DNA of 64,000 bases from VAZQ01 sp963835165 (GTDB taxonomy: Bacteria > Pseudomonadota > Alphaproteobacteria > Rhizobiales > Xanthobacteraceae), in assembly GCA_963835165.1 (NCBI GenBank), contig CAWIGD010000057.1, positions 1-64,000 on the forward strand. Direction: 5' to 3'. The notes below the pieces were generated by a model. It was given only the letters and a program-made list of their open reading frames with translations, was not told where the DNA came from and ran no database searches. How positions within the stretch are numbered: the first letter of the stretch is position 1; the number at the start of each line of letters is the position of its first letter. Shown one piece after another: positions 49,110-58,608 of the stretch. The position numbers were made by a program, and so were the translations under genes.

Positions 49110-49841
49110 ATGACTCCCGATGTCGGCGGAGAGAGCCTTGACCAGGCTTTCAGACGTGCACGCGAGCTCGAAGTGTCGCTGGGCGAGCAGCTTCGGGCTT
49201 TTGCCGACGATGCCCGACGGCGGCGGCCTGAATTCGCCGCGGCCGTGGATCGACTGGTGGAGCATCTGCGCCAATACGGTGCGGGCGAATCGGCCCCCCA
49301 GCCGGGCGAGCCCATGCCGCCCTTCACGTTGCCCGGCGATGCCGGACACCTCGTCGGCCTCGACCAGCTTTTGGGTGATGGACCGGTCGCCGTGACCTTC
49401 CACCGCGGGCATTGGTGTCCCTACTGCCGGATCAATATCAATGCGCTGGCGCAGGCGCATAGCGAGATTGCTGCGGAAGGTGGGCAGATCGTCGCCATCA
49501 TGCCCGACCGGCAGAAATTCGTGGCCGAGCTCCGATCGCAGTCGAACGTGCGGTTCCCGATCCTGACCGACGTGGACAATGGCTACGCGCTCTCGCTCAA
49601 TCTCACCATCTGGGTGGGCGCGGAAATGCAGAAGATGATGGAGGGACACCGGGACCTGCCGACCTTTCAGGGCAACAGCTCCTGGATGCTGCCGATTCCG
49701 GCGACGTTCGTGGTCGGGCGGGACCGGCGGATCAAGGCGCGCTTCTTGGACCCCGACTACCGCAAGCCCATCGCGATCGCGGAAGCCGGCTGGCGCCCGC
49801 AGTGCTGCACGCGTTTGCGAACCGATCAAAGGGACATCTAG
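49110..49841 (+). CDS. Peroxiredoxin-like (AhpC/TSA) protein, copy 2
   Basis: 243 residues, paralogous to the gene at 46,618: PGEPMPPFTLPGDAGHLVGL, VAVTFHRGHWCPYCRINI (CxxC), IVAIMPDRQKFVAEL, ILTDVDNGYALSLNLTIWVG, WMLPIPATFVVGRD. The last 20 residues (GWRPQCCTRLRTDQRDI) do not match the copy-1 tail. A one-base shift near 49,785 would give LAPAVLHAFANRSKGHL, which looks more natural, so a small indel is likely. The start may lie further upstream, but the ATG at 49110 fits the paralogue. Confidence 0.82.
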   Translation: MTPDVGGESLDQAFRRARELEVSLGEQLRAFADDARRRRPEFAAAVDRLVEHLRQYGAGESAPQPGEPMPPFTLPGDAGHLVGLDQLLGDGPVAVTFHRGHWCPYCRININALAQAHSEIAAEGGQIVAIMPDRQKFVAELRSQSNVRFPILTDVDNGYALSLNLTIWVGAEMQKMMEGHRDLPTFQGNSSWMLPIPATFVVGRDRRIKARFLDPDYRKPIAIAEAGWRPQCCTRLRTDQRDI

Positions 49842-49881
49842 CAACTCCATGCGCGGCGAACTGGCATCGCGAACCGCACTA

Positions 49882-49986
49882 GTCATGTCCCGGAAAAGTG
49901 GGAATCGGTTTTCCGATAAGGACATGCGCAAAACCAAGGAATCTAGAGCGCATCCCGATGCGATCCAATGGGGATGCGCTCTAGTG
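49882..49986. repeat. Two adjacent short palindromes
   Basis: CATGTCCCGGAAAAGTGGGA with CGGTTTTCCGATAAGGACAT (49,886-49,925) and TAGAGCGCATCCCGATGCGA with TCCAATGGGGATGCGCTCTA (49,946-49,984). Both are recurring rhizobial intergenic repeats. They lie between convergent genes and may terminate both. Confidence 0.7.
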
Positions 49987-50016
49987 CGGCGCCAAAGCGG
50001 CGTTCGCCTGCGGCGA

Positions 50017-50904
50017 TCAATCCGTGTAGCGCGACCAGTCCGCCGCGCGCAGCATCTTCAGGATGGCCGATGCCATCGGCGTGCGCTGACGGCCTGCGAC
50101 GCCGTAGAGATAGACGCTGCGACGCAATTCAACGCCGTTGACGGGCGCATGCTTCAAGGTCTCGGGACGCGGCGCGGTGCGCGGAACGAACGCGACGCCC
50201 AGGCCGGCCTCCAGCAAAGTGATGAGGTCGCGCTCGGATGTGAGCTCGTGGCCTTTGTCCACATCGAGATGATGGCCGCGAATGAGTGCTGCCGTCTGTT
50301 CCGCCTGCTCGCAATAGGCGCGCCGCAACCAGCGCTCCTGTCGCAGGTCTTCGATCTCGATCATCGGATGCGCGGCGAGACGATGCTTGGCATTGAAGAT
50401 CAGGCCGAACTCTTCGGTGAACAGCGGCCAGCGCTCGAGACGCTCCCATTCCTCGCCGATGTCCCCTGCAACGGCGAGCTCGGCATCCCCCGCCTTGAGG
50501 AACTCCACGACCTGCGGCGCGGTCCCGCGCAGCAATTTCACTTCCAGCCGGTTGAACAGCCGGATGAGCTCGGTCAAATGCGGCGTCAGTAACTCCAAAT
50601 TGATCGTACGCGACAGGGCGAGCTTGAGGGCTCCGACCTCGCCGCTCTGGATGGCGGCCGCCAGGGAGCGCGCGCCGAGCGCACTCTCGTAGCATTGCTT
50701 CAAGAGCGGATGCATGCGCTGCCCAAGCTCCGTCAGCTGAGCTTGCGGGCGTTCGCGGCGAAACAGGTCGCCGCCGAGCTCGTCCTCGAGCTGCTTGATG
50801 GCGCGGGTGAGCGAAGGCTGCGTCACGTTGCACTTTTCGGCGGCCTTGGTGAAATTGAGCTCGCCGACGGTCGCCAGGAAATATCTGACCTGATGCATTT
50901 CCAT
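50017..50904 (-). CDS. LysR-family transcriptional regulator
   Basis: 295 residues. Helix-turn-helix at residues 1-60: MEMHQVRYFLATVGELNFTK, AAEKCNVTQPSLTRAIKQLE, DELGGDLFRR. The effector domain contains LALSRTINLELLTPHLTEL and LLEAGLGVAFVPRTA. No divergent partner gene is identifiable: the neighbouring 760 bases hold only debris, so the target is unclear. The frame is intact and the start conforms to the family. Confidence 0.88.
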   Translation of the reverse strand: MEMHQVRYFLATVGELNFTKAAEKCNVTQPSLTRAIKQLEDELGGDLFRRERPQAQLTELGQRMHPLLKQCYESALGARSLAAAIQSGEVGALKLALSRTINLELLTPHLTELIRLFNRLEVKLLRGTAPQVVEFLKAGDAELAVAGDIGEEWERLERWPLFTEEFGLIFNAKHRLAAHPMIEIEDLRQERWLRRAYCEQAEQTAALIRGHHLDVDKGHELTSERDLITLLEAGLGVAFVPRTAPRPETLKHAPVNGVELRRSVYLYGVAGRQRTPMASAILKMLRAADWSRYTD

Positions 50905-51670
50905 GGCAGAGCTCTATCGACCCGTTAGCCAATCGCCATTGGCCCGGCCGTCGGTCCGGCAAACAGCTGGCGACGAGCGACGGAAATCATCGCGCCGAGA
51001 AGGAATCTGCGGGCCATGAACATCGCCATTAAGCCGGAGAACATCATTAGCCAGCTGTTTCGGAAGGGCTAAGTATCTTGGTTGCGGGCTCAACCAGTGG
51101 TATAGGGCTCGACGTCCTTCGGCAAGTCGTCGCGCATGGTTTGCGGCTTCTACGCGTCCGCCGACGAGTAGGTCACGCGAACTGGGACACGACCCTCGGT
51201 GGCACGCGTTTTTTCTGCGCCGCCCCCGGTATTGGAAACTGTCGCCCGCGTTGCTCGCGATCTCGGACTGTCTTTAACTCTTCACGTTATCACGGTATCG
51301 AGTCGTGGCCGCGACGTTGTGCGGCAGCATGCAGGAATGGGTTATAAATCATCATACATAATTCAATCGAGACCTTTCTCCCGGGCAATGAAAGACAATA
51401 TGACATAATGACGTAAAGGGGAGGTTCGGGTGTGCGTCGCAATGAGCCCTGTTGATTGCAGTTCTGCAGCAGCTTCCATTCTACAGCACGGCATTGGGAA
51501 TAATTCGCGTCTACGCCGTCCGGCGGGACGCGTCGCGCCGTCGAGGCGCGGACTAAAGACTATACCTATGGACTGATCGATGCCCGCATGTGTCAGATAA
51601 CGTACATTCGCCTTGAAGAGCCGATCTGCGGCGAACATGACGGCAAGACAAACCGGATTACGGATTCCGA
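50905..51670. other. Gene-poor region with a short dehydrogenase-like remnant
   Basis: Near 51,072-51,140 the plus strand reads ILVAGSTSGIGLDVLRQVVA, the nucleotide-binding start of an SDR or NmrA-like protein, which then loses the frame. The rest (51,150-51,670) is AT-richer than the surroundings and has no gene I can support. It looks like the remains of deleted genes between two LysR genes. Confidence 0.4.
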
Positions 51671-52562
51671 TCAGCCCGGACCTTCGATGACATCGCGCCG
51701 GCGCGCGATCTCGTCGGCGCAGAAATCGAGGAAGGCGCGCACGCGCGCGGTGTTGCGCAGGTCCGGATGCGTGAGCAGCCAAAGCTCGCCTTCGAGCTCG
51801 GGCAACAGCGGGCTGAGCTGCGCGAGCCCGCGCACCGCCGCGCCGACATAGCACGGCAAGCAGCACCAACCCGGCGCCGCCCGCGGCCGCTTCGGCGAGG
51901 CCGATCATGGTATTGATCTTGTAGACGATGCGCTTCTCGTCCGCGTTTTCCTTGAGCCACTTCGCCGCTCTGGCGATCGAGGTCGCATCGGCGAACGCGA
52001 TCCAGTCGTGGCGCCGGGCATCGCGCGCCGGTTCGAACGGTTCGCCCGCGAGCGCGGCGGCGCCGAACACCGCCCAGGCGATGCGTGCGACCTTGGTCCC
52101 CGCGAGCGGGTCCGGGTTGTGATAGGTCGCCCGCACCGCGACGTCGGCGTCACGCTTGGTCAGATTGAGCCGCTGGTTCGACACCACGATGTCCAGCGTG
52201 ATCTCCGGATAGGCGCGGCGAAAACCGATCAGCACGTCACCGAGGAAATGCAGCAGGAGCACGTCGCTGGTGGTGACCCTTAATTCCCCCGATGGCCGCA
52301 GATCCTGGCCGGTGACCTTGCGCTCGAAGCTGATGATGTCTTCGCCCATGCGGTCGGCGAGTTCCACCATCTGCTCCCCGGAAGCGGTAAGCGCATAGCC
52401 GGCACGGCCGCGCTCGAACAAGCGCGAGCCGAGTTGCTGCTCGATCTGGGAAAGCCGCCGGAAAACCGTGGAATGATTGACGCCGAGGCTGCCGGCCGCG
52501 CCCGCCAGCGACCGCGCTTCGGCGATCGCCTTGATGTAGCGGAAGTCGTCCCACGACAACAT
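51671..52562 (-). CDS. LysR-family transcriptional regulator (one frameshift)
   Basis: The N-terminal domain is MLSWDDFRYIKAIAEARSLA, AGSLGVNHSTVFRRLSQIEQ, GSRLFERGRAGYALTASGEQ. The effector domain follows (HNPDPLAGTKVARIAWAVFG, KINTMIGLAEAAAGGAGLVL). Near 51,860 one extra T (on the coding strand) shifts the frame; without it the sequence continues LPCYVGAAVRGLAQLSPLLP and ends FCADEIARRRDVIEGPG. The complete protein is about 297 residues. Target genes cannot be inferred. Alternative: a true pseudogene. Confidence 0.8.
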
Positions 52563-52688
52563 GTGGCCGCACCCCATCCGCCGCTTGCGCGTTTGCAAGT
52601 GAACTCTCGAAACGCGGCATGCTTTTTGTAGCAGACGCAAACCGGAGTGGGCGGTAGCCCAACACCGGTTTCGCAACGCTTGCGTCGC

Positions 52689-55424
52689 TTACGCTGGCGA
52701 TGGGGCAGGCGGCGCGCGGCGCGGAAACAACAATCGCTGATAGAGCCAACCGACTCCGAGCAGCACGATGCCGAGTCCGATGAACGAGAGGCTCTGGTAG
52801 ATGCCGGTCAGGTCGCTCATGTCGATCAGGAACACCTTGAGGACGGTGAGGATGACCACCGCGGCCGAGGCGAGCCGGACAGCCTGCGAGCGCAGCACCA
52901 TGCCGACCACCAGCAGCGTCACGCCGAAGGCGAGCCACACCGCCGAATAGGTATATTGCTCGGCATCGGAGGTGGGGCCGTCGTTGAGCACCTCGCCGTG
53001 ATAGAGCGTCCTCACTTCGAGCGAGAGATAAATGAGCGCGAGCGCCACCGCCGTCACGGCCGCGATTGCGCTGTATTCCTTGGGACGCACACCGCGCGAC
53101 ACCAGCGCGAGGATCGCGGTCAGCACCGCCGGCAGGCCGTAGCCCAGCAGAATAAGATTGACGAAGCGCCCTTCGACCGGCTCGCCGGTGAAAAGCGGGT
53201 TCTCGATCATGCCGAGCCCGAGCACGATGGCCGCCAGCGTCAGCGCCGCGACCACGAGCGCGGCGACATCGTGGACCACGCTGTGCGAGCGCAGGCGCAG
53301 CCGCTCGAGCCCGATGGTCATGGCGAGCCCGACGCAAACCTGCAGCGCGATCTCGGCCAGGCTCGAAGAATCCCGGAAGACATCGCCTTGATTGATGAAG
53401 TGGCGGATCTCCAGAAAGGCCAGCAGCACGGTGAGCAGGATGGCGCCGGAATCCACCATGCGCGCGGGCACGTCGTCGCCGCGGCGGCGCAGAAGATAGC
53501 CGGCCAGCCAGAACGCGGCGGCGGGAATGCCGTAGCCGTAGAGCAGCCAGTTGAAGATCGGTTTGGTACCCACGTCGTTTCCGACGATGCGCGGCTCCCA
53601 GCCGATGCGCGCCAGCACCAGCACTCCGATCACGGCGGCGAGCACACGCAGCGCCGGCAATGGCCGCTTGTCCGAGACCCAGGCGATGCCCGGCACCATC
53701 AGCGCCAGTGCGACCGTGAGCCAGCCTCTCTCCAGCGCCAATGTCAGCGCGAGCGCGAGCGCGGCGACCGCGCCGGTTGCAAAGATCGCGCTTGCCGCGG
53801 CAAGTCCCGGACGTGGCGCGCGTTTATCCAGCGTCTCGGTGGCGAATGCATAGAGTGCGCTCAGCAATAGCGCGGCCGCCGCGAACGGGATCGAAGGCTC
53901 GAACCCGGCGATGCGGTAATAGAGCGCGGCGAGAATCGCGATCGGTGCGAACACCGCCGCGGCGCTCCACAGGACAGGCACGATCGCCCGCTCCGAGCGC
54001 CCCTGCGCCAGATAGCCGGCGCCGCCGAACAGCACCGCGAAGCCCGCTCCCAGTACGAGATGCCACCCGACATTCGCTTTCGGCGGCTCGGGCACGGCGC
54101 CGGCAACCGGACCGGACGGCGCAAGCAGGTGCTCGATGTTGAGATCGGCGGCCCAGCGCACGAACACCAGCACGACGAGCACGGCCGCCGCCGGCACGGC
54201 CGCGGCCGCCGCTTCCGCGCGCCAGGCGATCGCGACCGTCGCCGCCGCGAGCCCGGCGAAGGTCGCGAGTGCGAGCGGATCGTGCCGGCTCACCAGCACG
54301 AGCAGGCTCGCGGCGAGGAGGTAGGCGCCGAGCGCCGCCGATGACACGCCGTCGATGTGGCCGGGCAACGCGCTCGGTCCGTACCACAGGCCGGCGACGA
54401 TCAAGGTCGCGGCGAGCGCAAAGCCGACGATAACGTGGAAGGCATGCGCGCCGAGCGCATCCACGCTGACCACGCCCATGCCGGGCAAGGTCCACAGCGC
54501 GCTGAAGGCCACCGCCGTGATGGCGAGCCAGCGCCACATCCGGAAGCGGGCGAGCGCGAAAGCGGCGGCGGTCACGACCGCGAGATAGCCATAGAGCGAC
54601 CAGTAATCCGGCCGCTGGGAGGCGACCAGAAGCGGCGCGACGTAGGCGCCGACGAGGCCGAGGCCCGCCAGCGCCGGGCCATGCAGCAGCGCGGCGGCCA
54701 GCGTCGCCAGCGCCACCAGGCCGAGCAGGACGAAGGCCGTGCCCGGGGCGAGAAAGCCGTAGAGCGCGTGCGCGGCGTAGACGTCGGCATAGGCGACGGT
54801 GGTGCCGGCGGCGGTCAGGATGCTCGGGATGTGCGCGGTCGGCAGGCCGGAAATGCCGGCGAGCCTCTCGCTCCGGCGCGCCCATTCGCCGGCGCCGACG
54901 AGCGCGGCGGCCAGCAGCGCGCCGAGCGTGACCCGCACGCCGGGCCCGAGCAGGCCCTGCTCGATCGAGTAGCGCACGAGAAAGATGCCGCCGAGCGCGA
55001 GCGCAAGGCCGCCCACCCAGACCGCCCATTGCGTGCCGAGGCGCTCCTCCAGGCTCATGCTCGGCGCCGCCGGTCCCGCTGTTGCCGTGGGTGGTGGCGG
55101 CGGTGCGACCGGCGAGGCGGCGGCGCTCACCGGCTCGGCTTCGCTCGGCGCGGCTGGACCCGGCGCGGCGGGCGCAGGGGGCACGGCAGGAGCGGCGGCA
55201 ATCGGCTCGGCGATCGGTGGCGCCGTCGGCGCGGATGGTTCAGCCGGCGCACGCTGCTCCGACACGCTCGGCATGGGCGCAGCGGCCGCGCGTTCGAGCG
55301 CCGCCAGCCGGACCTCGACCCGGCGCAATTGCCCGCCGAGCCCGACGGTTTTCACCAGCGCGGCGATGGCCATGATCGGGAAGGCCAGCAGCAGCAGCAC
55401 GAGCACGACAAAGAATAAGTCCAT
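52689..55424 (-). CDS. DUF2339 multi-pass membrane protein
   Basis: 911 residues, intact. It begins with a membrane helix (MDLFFVVLVLLLLAFPIMAI), a short coiled segment (LRRVEVRLAALERAAA) and a Pro/Ala-rich linker of about 75 residues. SLEERLGTQWAVWVGGLALA follows, the conserved entry of DUF2339 proteins, then some twenty or more hydrophobic helices to the C-terminus (LYQRLLFPRR). The function of the family is unknown. It is transcribed away from the nadQ-like gene that follows on the same strand. Confidence 0.88.
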   Translation of the reverse strand: MDLFFVVLVLLLLAFPIMAIAALVKTVGLGGQLRRVEVRLAALERAAAAPMPSVSEQRAPAEPSAPTAPPIAEPIAAAPAVPPAPAAPGPAAPSEAEPVSAAASPVAPPPPPTATAGPAAPSMSLEERLGTQWAVWVGGLALALGGIFLVRYSIEQGLLGPGVRVTLGALLAAALVGAGEWARRSERLAGISGLPTAHIPSILTAAGTTVAYADVYAAHALYGFLAPGTAFVLLGLVALATLAAALLHGPALAGLGLVGAYVAPLLVASQRPDYWSLYGYLAVVTAAAFALARFRMWRWLAITAVAFSALWTLPGMGVVSVDALGAHAFHVIVGFALAATLIVAGLWYGPSALPGHIDGVSSAALGAYLLAASLLVLVSRHDPLALATFAGLAAATVAIAWRAEAAAAAVPAAAVLVVLVFVRWAADLNIEHLLAPSGPVAGAVPEPPKANVGWHLVLGAGFAVLFGGAGYLAQGRSERAIVPVLWSAAAVFAPIAILAALYYRIAGFEPSIPFAAAALLLSALYAFATETLDKRAPRPGLAAASAIFATGAVAALALALTLALERGWLTVALALMVPGIAWVSDKRPLPALRVLAAVIGVLVLARIGWEPRIVGNDVGTKPIFNWLLYGYGIPAAAFWLAGYLLRRRGDDVPARMVDSGAILLTVLLAFLEIRHFINQGDVFRDSSSLAEIALQVCVGLAMTIGLERLRLRSHSVVHDVAALVVAALTLAAIVLGLGMIENPLFTGEPVEGRFVNLILLGYGLPAVLTAILALVSRGVRPKEYSAIAAVTAVALALIYLSLEVRTLYHGEVLNDGPTSDAEQYTYSAVWLAFGVTLLVVGMVLRSQAVRLASAAVVILTVLKVFLIDMSDLTGIYQSLSFIGLGIVLLGVGWLYQRLLFPRRAPPAPSPA

Positions 55425-55481
55425 GAAAACCACCAGCCCCAAGGACGCGATGCTAACGGAGCGGCGCTTGGTCCGAAAGCA

Positions 55482-56474
55482 TCATGACGCGCGCGCGCCA
55501 AGGCGCAGGCCGGGGGCAGGGCGCTCCTGCAGCACCTCGCGGCGGAAGCGAAACAGCGCCGCCGGCCGCCCGCCGGTCGCGGTCGAAGTCTCGCCGGTCG
55601 GCTCCACCAATGCGGCGCTCTCGACGAGACGGCGGAAATTTTGCTTATGCAGGCGGCGGCCCGAGATCGCCTCGACCGTGCGCTGCAGCTCGGTGAGCGT
55701 GAACTCGCGCGCCATCACCTCGAAGATGACGGGACGATATTTGAGCTTGGCGCGCAGCCGCGCGATCGCGGTTGCGAGGATGCGCCGGTGATCGAACCGC
55801 ATCGGTTCGCCCAGCGCGGGAAACGGCCGCCGCGCCAGCGCGGCGTCGCGGCCGTCGCGGCGCGCCTCCTCGACCAGGCCGGCTTCGTACAGCAGCTCGT
55901 AGCGGTCGAGCGTCTTTTCTTCGTCCCACGGGCTGCCGCCGCCGCCGAAGCAAAGCCGCACCCGCTCCCGGCGTCCGAGCGCGCGCGCCGGCTCCGGCTT
56001 GCTGGAGCGGCCCGCCGCCCATTCGTCCAGCAACGGCAGGATGACCTTGTCGAGGATGTCGGGCCGCTTCTCCCGCCAGTCCTCCCAGGGGAAGAAACGA
56101 TACCAGGGCTCGAAGCCGGCGCCGGCGGCGTGCAGGGCGGCGACGTTTTCCGGCATCCGGGTGAGCGCGAGATAGCCGATCGAGACCACGTGTGCGCCGG
56201 TGTCGGCGGGCCGCGCATGGCGGCCGCGATCGCCGAAGGTGTAGAGCTGCTCCACATAGCCGACGGTGAGGCCGGTCTGGGCCCGGACCCAGGCACGCAG
56301 GCCGATCTCGAAGGTGCGATGCGCGGGCGCATCGAACGGACCGAACGGCAGCCCCGCGCGGGTCGCGCCCTTGCTGCCGTCGCCGGCGACGAGGATGGCC
56401 GGCTGCTCGCCCTCGACGGTCACGATCGCGGCGGTGAGCCCGATCTCGATCGGCGTGAGCGCGGCGTCGGTCAT
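55482..56474 (-). CDS. nadQ: NadQ-type regulator: Nudix-like domain plus winged helix
   Basis: 330 residues. Residues 8-170 form a Nudix-like domain (IGLTAAIVTVEGEQPAILVA, RTFEIGLRAWVRAQTGLTVG, YVEQLYTFGDRGRHA) that lacks a proper catalytic Nudix box. Residues 225-310 form a winged helix (HRRILATAIARLRAKLKYRP, FTLTELQRTVEAISGRRLHK, QNFRRLVE). This is the architecture of the alphaproteobacterial NAD regulator (COG4111), related to NrtR. It probably senses an NAD-pathway metabolite and represses nadA-nadC by binding the palindrome at 25,954. The frame is intact. Confidence 0.72.
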   Translation of the reverse strand: MTDAALTPIEIGLTAAIVTVEGEQPAILVAGDGSKGATRAGLPFGPFDAPAHRTFEIGLRAWVRAQTGLTVGYVEQLYTFGDRGRHARPADTGAHVVSIGYLALTRMPENVAALHAAGAGFEPWYRFFPWEDWREKRPDILDKVILPLLDEWAAGRSSKPEPARALGRRERVRLCFGGGGSPWDEEKTLDRYELLYEAGLVEEARRDGRDAALARRPFPALGEPMRFDHRRILATAIARLRAKLKYRPVIFEVMAREFTLTELQRTVEAISGRRLHKQNFRRLVESAALVEPTGETSTATGGRPAALFRFRREVLQERPAPGLRLGARAS

Positions 56475-56527
56475 GGCGGGAGTGTAGCAAGGGAGGACGC
56501 AATGGCGAGCGCCGCGCGCCGCGTCCG

Positions 56528-56954
56528 CTACTGCTTTTCGGGGACGGTGACCGGCTTGCCGCTCTCGGCCACGATGACGGCAAGCACCTTGGCGGGTTCG
56601 GTCGCGCTGCCGTTGGCGGAGACGGCGTGCAACTGCCCCGGCGCCTCGTAGAAGGTCTGGCCCTTGGTCAGGATTTTTTCGTCGCCCTGGTCGAGCTTGA
56701 GCTTGTAGCTGCCTTCCAGCACGTAGCCGAAAACGTGATGGCCGGGATGGCGGTGCGGGGCCGAGCCAGCGCCGGGCGGGATGTCGAGCGTGATCACCAT
56801 GACTTCGCGGCCGGGAACGTCCGCGAGGACCTGCTTGAGCAGCGCGGTGACGGTGGTCGCGGGCGCCGGTTGCTGCGCCATGGCGGGCAAGGTCGCGCTC
56901 ATGGTCAGCGGTCAGCGCCAGGGCGGGAATGAACGAGGGGGCGAAGCTTCGCAT
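56528..56954 (-). CDS. Secreted cupin-domain protein (frame broken by a 7-bp duplication)
   Basis: Signal peptide MRSFAPSFIPALALT, then, after the break, MSATLPAMAQQ and a cupin core: ITLDIPPGAGSAPHRHPGHH, VFGYVLEGSYKLKLDQG, LTKGQTFYEAPGQLH. The metal-binding His cluster (HRHPGHH) is present. Near 56,908 the heptamer GCTGACC occurs twice in tandem; removing one copy fuses the signal peptide in frame. Without it, translation could start only at MSATLPAMAQQ, giving a cytosolic form. It is probably a small periplasmic cupin of unknown substrate. Confidence 0.78.
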
Positions 56955-57308
56955 GTCGTATCCTCCACGTTTCTGTTGCGGTCATTTTAGGACGGCATAG
57001 GAGCGAAGTCGCTCCCGCCCGGGACCTGACATGCAGTCCCCGTGCTTGCAGAAAAACTGCGAATTCCGGCCACGCGCACTCGACAGCCGTTACCCAAATC
57101 TCGTACAAGTGGACAGCATTCAGAACTGCGCATTGCACCCGGACGGGACACCGCTCCGGGATTTTTATTGCCACGAGGCAATCACGATGTCGGACGGCGT
57201 ATGGGCGCGCGGAATGGGCAAGCGCTGCGAGGAATTTATTCGCAGCCGCCCTGTTATTTTCCTGTTATTAACAGGGAAAGCCGGCAATGCGAGGCCGGCG
57301 GCTCCGCC
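56955..57308. other. Intergenic region with a short perfect palindrome
   Basis: No supported gene. CCTGTTA-T-TAACAGG (57,262-57,276) is a perfect inverted repeat in an AT-rich patch just after the phosphatase gene's stop side. It could be part of a terminator (a T-rich tract ATTTTCC precedes it) or a protein-binding site. Confidence 0.45.
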
Positions 57309-57815
57309 CTATTCCAGGTCGAGCCGGAACGGCGTGCCCTCGTAGGCCATCTCGCCGCGACCGATCGAATCGATCGCCGCCACCATGCGGCCGTCGCGGC
57401 CGAGCGCGCGATCGGCGAGCGACACGATGCGGGCATTGGGAGTGGCGGTCGGCGAGGCGCGGCGAAGCTCGCGCGCGATCGCCATTTCGTCGCGCCGGGG
57501 ATTGAGCGCGCACGCCGCCACATAGGCGCCGGCGGTGGAGCGGCTGATGCCGGCGTAGCAATGCACCACCATCGGCTTGGCGCGATCCCAGCCGCGCACG
57601 AATTCGATCAGCCGGGTGACATGCTCGTCGCACGGGATGACGTAGCCGTCCATGGCGACGCAGATGTCGTCCATGCCGAGCACGAGATGGTTGGCCTCCG
57701 GGATGGTCTTGGGGCGCGCAACCCGGTCGGTGTCCTTGAGCAAGGTGACGATGTGAAGCGCACCGGTTTCTTCCACCGTGTCGTAGAGGCGCGCCAGCGA
57801 GCAGACATGGATCAT
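57309..57815 (-). CDS. Tyrosine/dual-specificity phosphatase family protein
   Basis: 168 residues, intact. The P-loop VHCYAGISRSTAGAYVAACA has the CX5R catalytic motif (Cys then GISR). A general-acid candidate is in LVLGMDDICVAMDG. The family is common in rhizobia as a stand-alone protein. It is predicted to remove phosphate from tyrosine or from non-protein substrates; the target is unknown. It is divergently placed to nothing obvious, and both flanks are intergenic. Confidence 0.85.
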   Translation of the reverse strand: MIHVCSLARLYDTVEETGALHIVTLLKDTDRVARPKTIPEANHLVLGMDDICVAMDGYVIPCDEHVTRLIEFVRGWDRAKPMVVHCYAGISRSTAGAYVAACALNPRRDEMAIARELRRASPTATPNARIVSLADRALGRDGRMVAAIDSIGRGEMAYEGTPFRLDLE

Positions 57816-57987
57816 GAATTGTCCCGAACCGGTTGTTCGCCCCGTTATATGGTGACAAATCTTGACGCGAAAGCGTCGGATCCGTCTCAGTTTTATTTTG
57901 GCCAGAACGAACCCATGTTGCATTTTTGCCGCACGAAGCCGTTGTTCCCCGGCGCGTGCGTCACGGCACGATCGCGTGGTCCCGGGG

Positions 57988-58608
57988 TCAGCCGGCGGCG
58001 AGCTTGGCGAAGCGCTCGAGATAGCGCCGCTCGGCGGTCTCCGCCGGCCAGGGCGTGAGATAGTCGCGCTCGATCGCGGCGGAGAATTTGGGCGGCGGGC
58101 CGAAGAACCGGCGCGCCTCGGCGGCGGAAAATCCGGCGAATCGCGTCGCCTCGAGATAGGCGGCGGAACGGTCGGAGGCCTTGGTCAGCGCGACGAGGTC
58201 CGCCGGCAGCACGGCCGGCAGGCCGAAGCGCAGATGGATGGCCGCGAGGAGGCGCGCCTCGACCGCCTTGTAGGCGTCGCCGATCACCGCCTTGAACGGC
58301 GAGATCATGTCGCCGATCACGTATTCCGGCGCGTCGTGCAGGAGGACGGCGAGTCGGCTCGGGCGATCGAGGCGCGCGCGCTGGCGCGCGATGATCTCGA
58401 CCAGGAGCGAATGCTGGGCGACGGAGAAGATGTGCGCGCCCTCGGTCTGGCCGTTCCAGCGGGCCACGCGCGCGAGTCCGTGCGCGATGTCCTCGATCTC
58501 GACGTCGAGCGGCGAGGGGTCGAGCAGGTCGAGCCTTCGCCCCGACAGCATGCGCTGCCACGCGCGGAACGGCTCGGACCGGGGCGCCGATTTCGGCTGC
58601 GCCGGCAT
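57988..58608 (-). CDS. HD-domain phosphohydrolase (YfbR-like)
   Basis: 206 residues. The metal-binding HD signature is split as FSVAQHSLLV (His) and LAVLLHDAPEYVIGDMISPF (HD), with a later Asp in TKASDRSAAYLEATRF. It resembles nucleotidase-like HD hydrolases (5'-nucleotidase YfbR type). The ATG at 58608 overlaps the TGA stop of tag by one base (TGATG), so it is translationally coupled to the glycosylase and may act in nucleotide sanitation. Confidence 0.82.
   Translation of the reverse strand: MPAQPKSAPRSEPFRAWQRMLSGRRLDLLDPSPLDVEIEDIAHGLARVARWNGQTEGAHIFSVAQHSLLVEIIARQRARLDRPSRLAVLLHDAPEYVIGDMISPFKAVIGDAYKAVEARLLAAIHLRFGLPAVLPADLVALTKASDRSAAYLEATRFAGFSAAEARRFFGPPPKFSAAIERDYLTPWPAETAERRYLERFAKLAAG

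Noticed and set aside
51072..51360. A complete short-chain dehydrogenase gene
   Set aside because: Only the first 20 or so residues of a nucleotide-binding motif are readable; the rest is not in any consistent frame.
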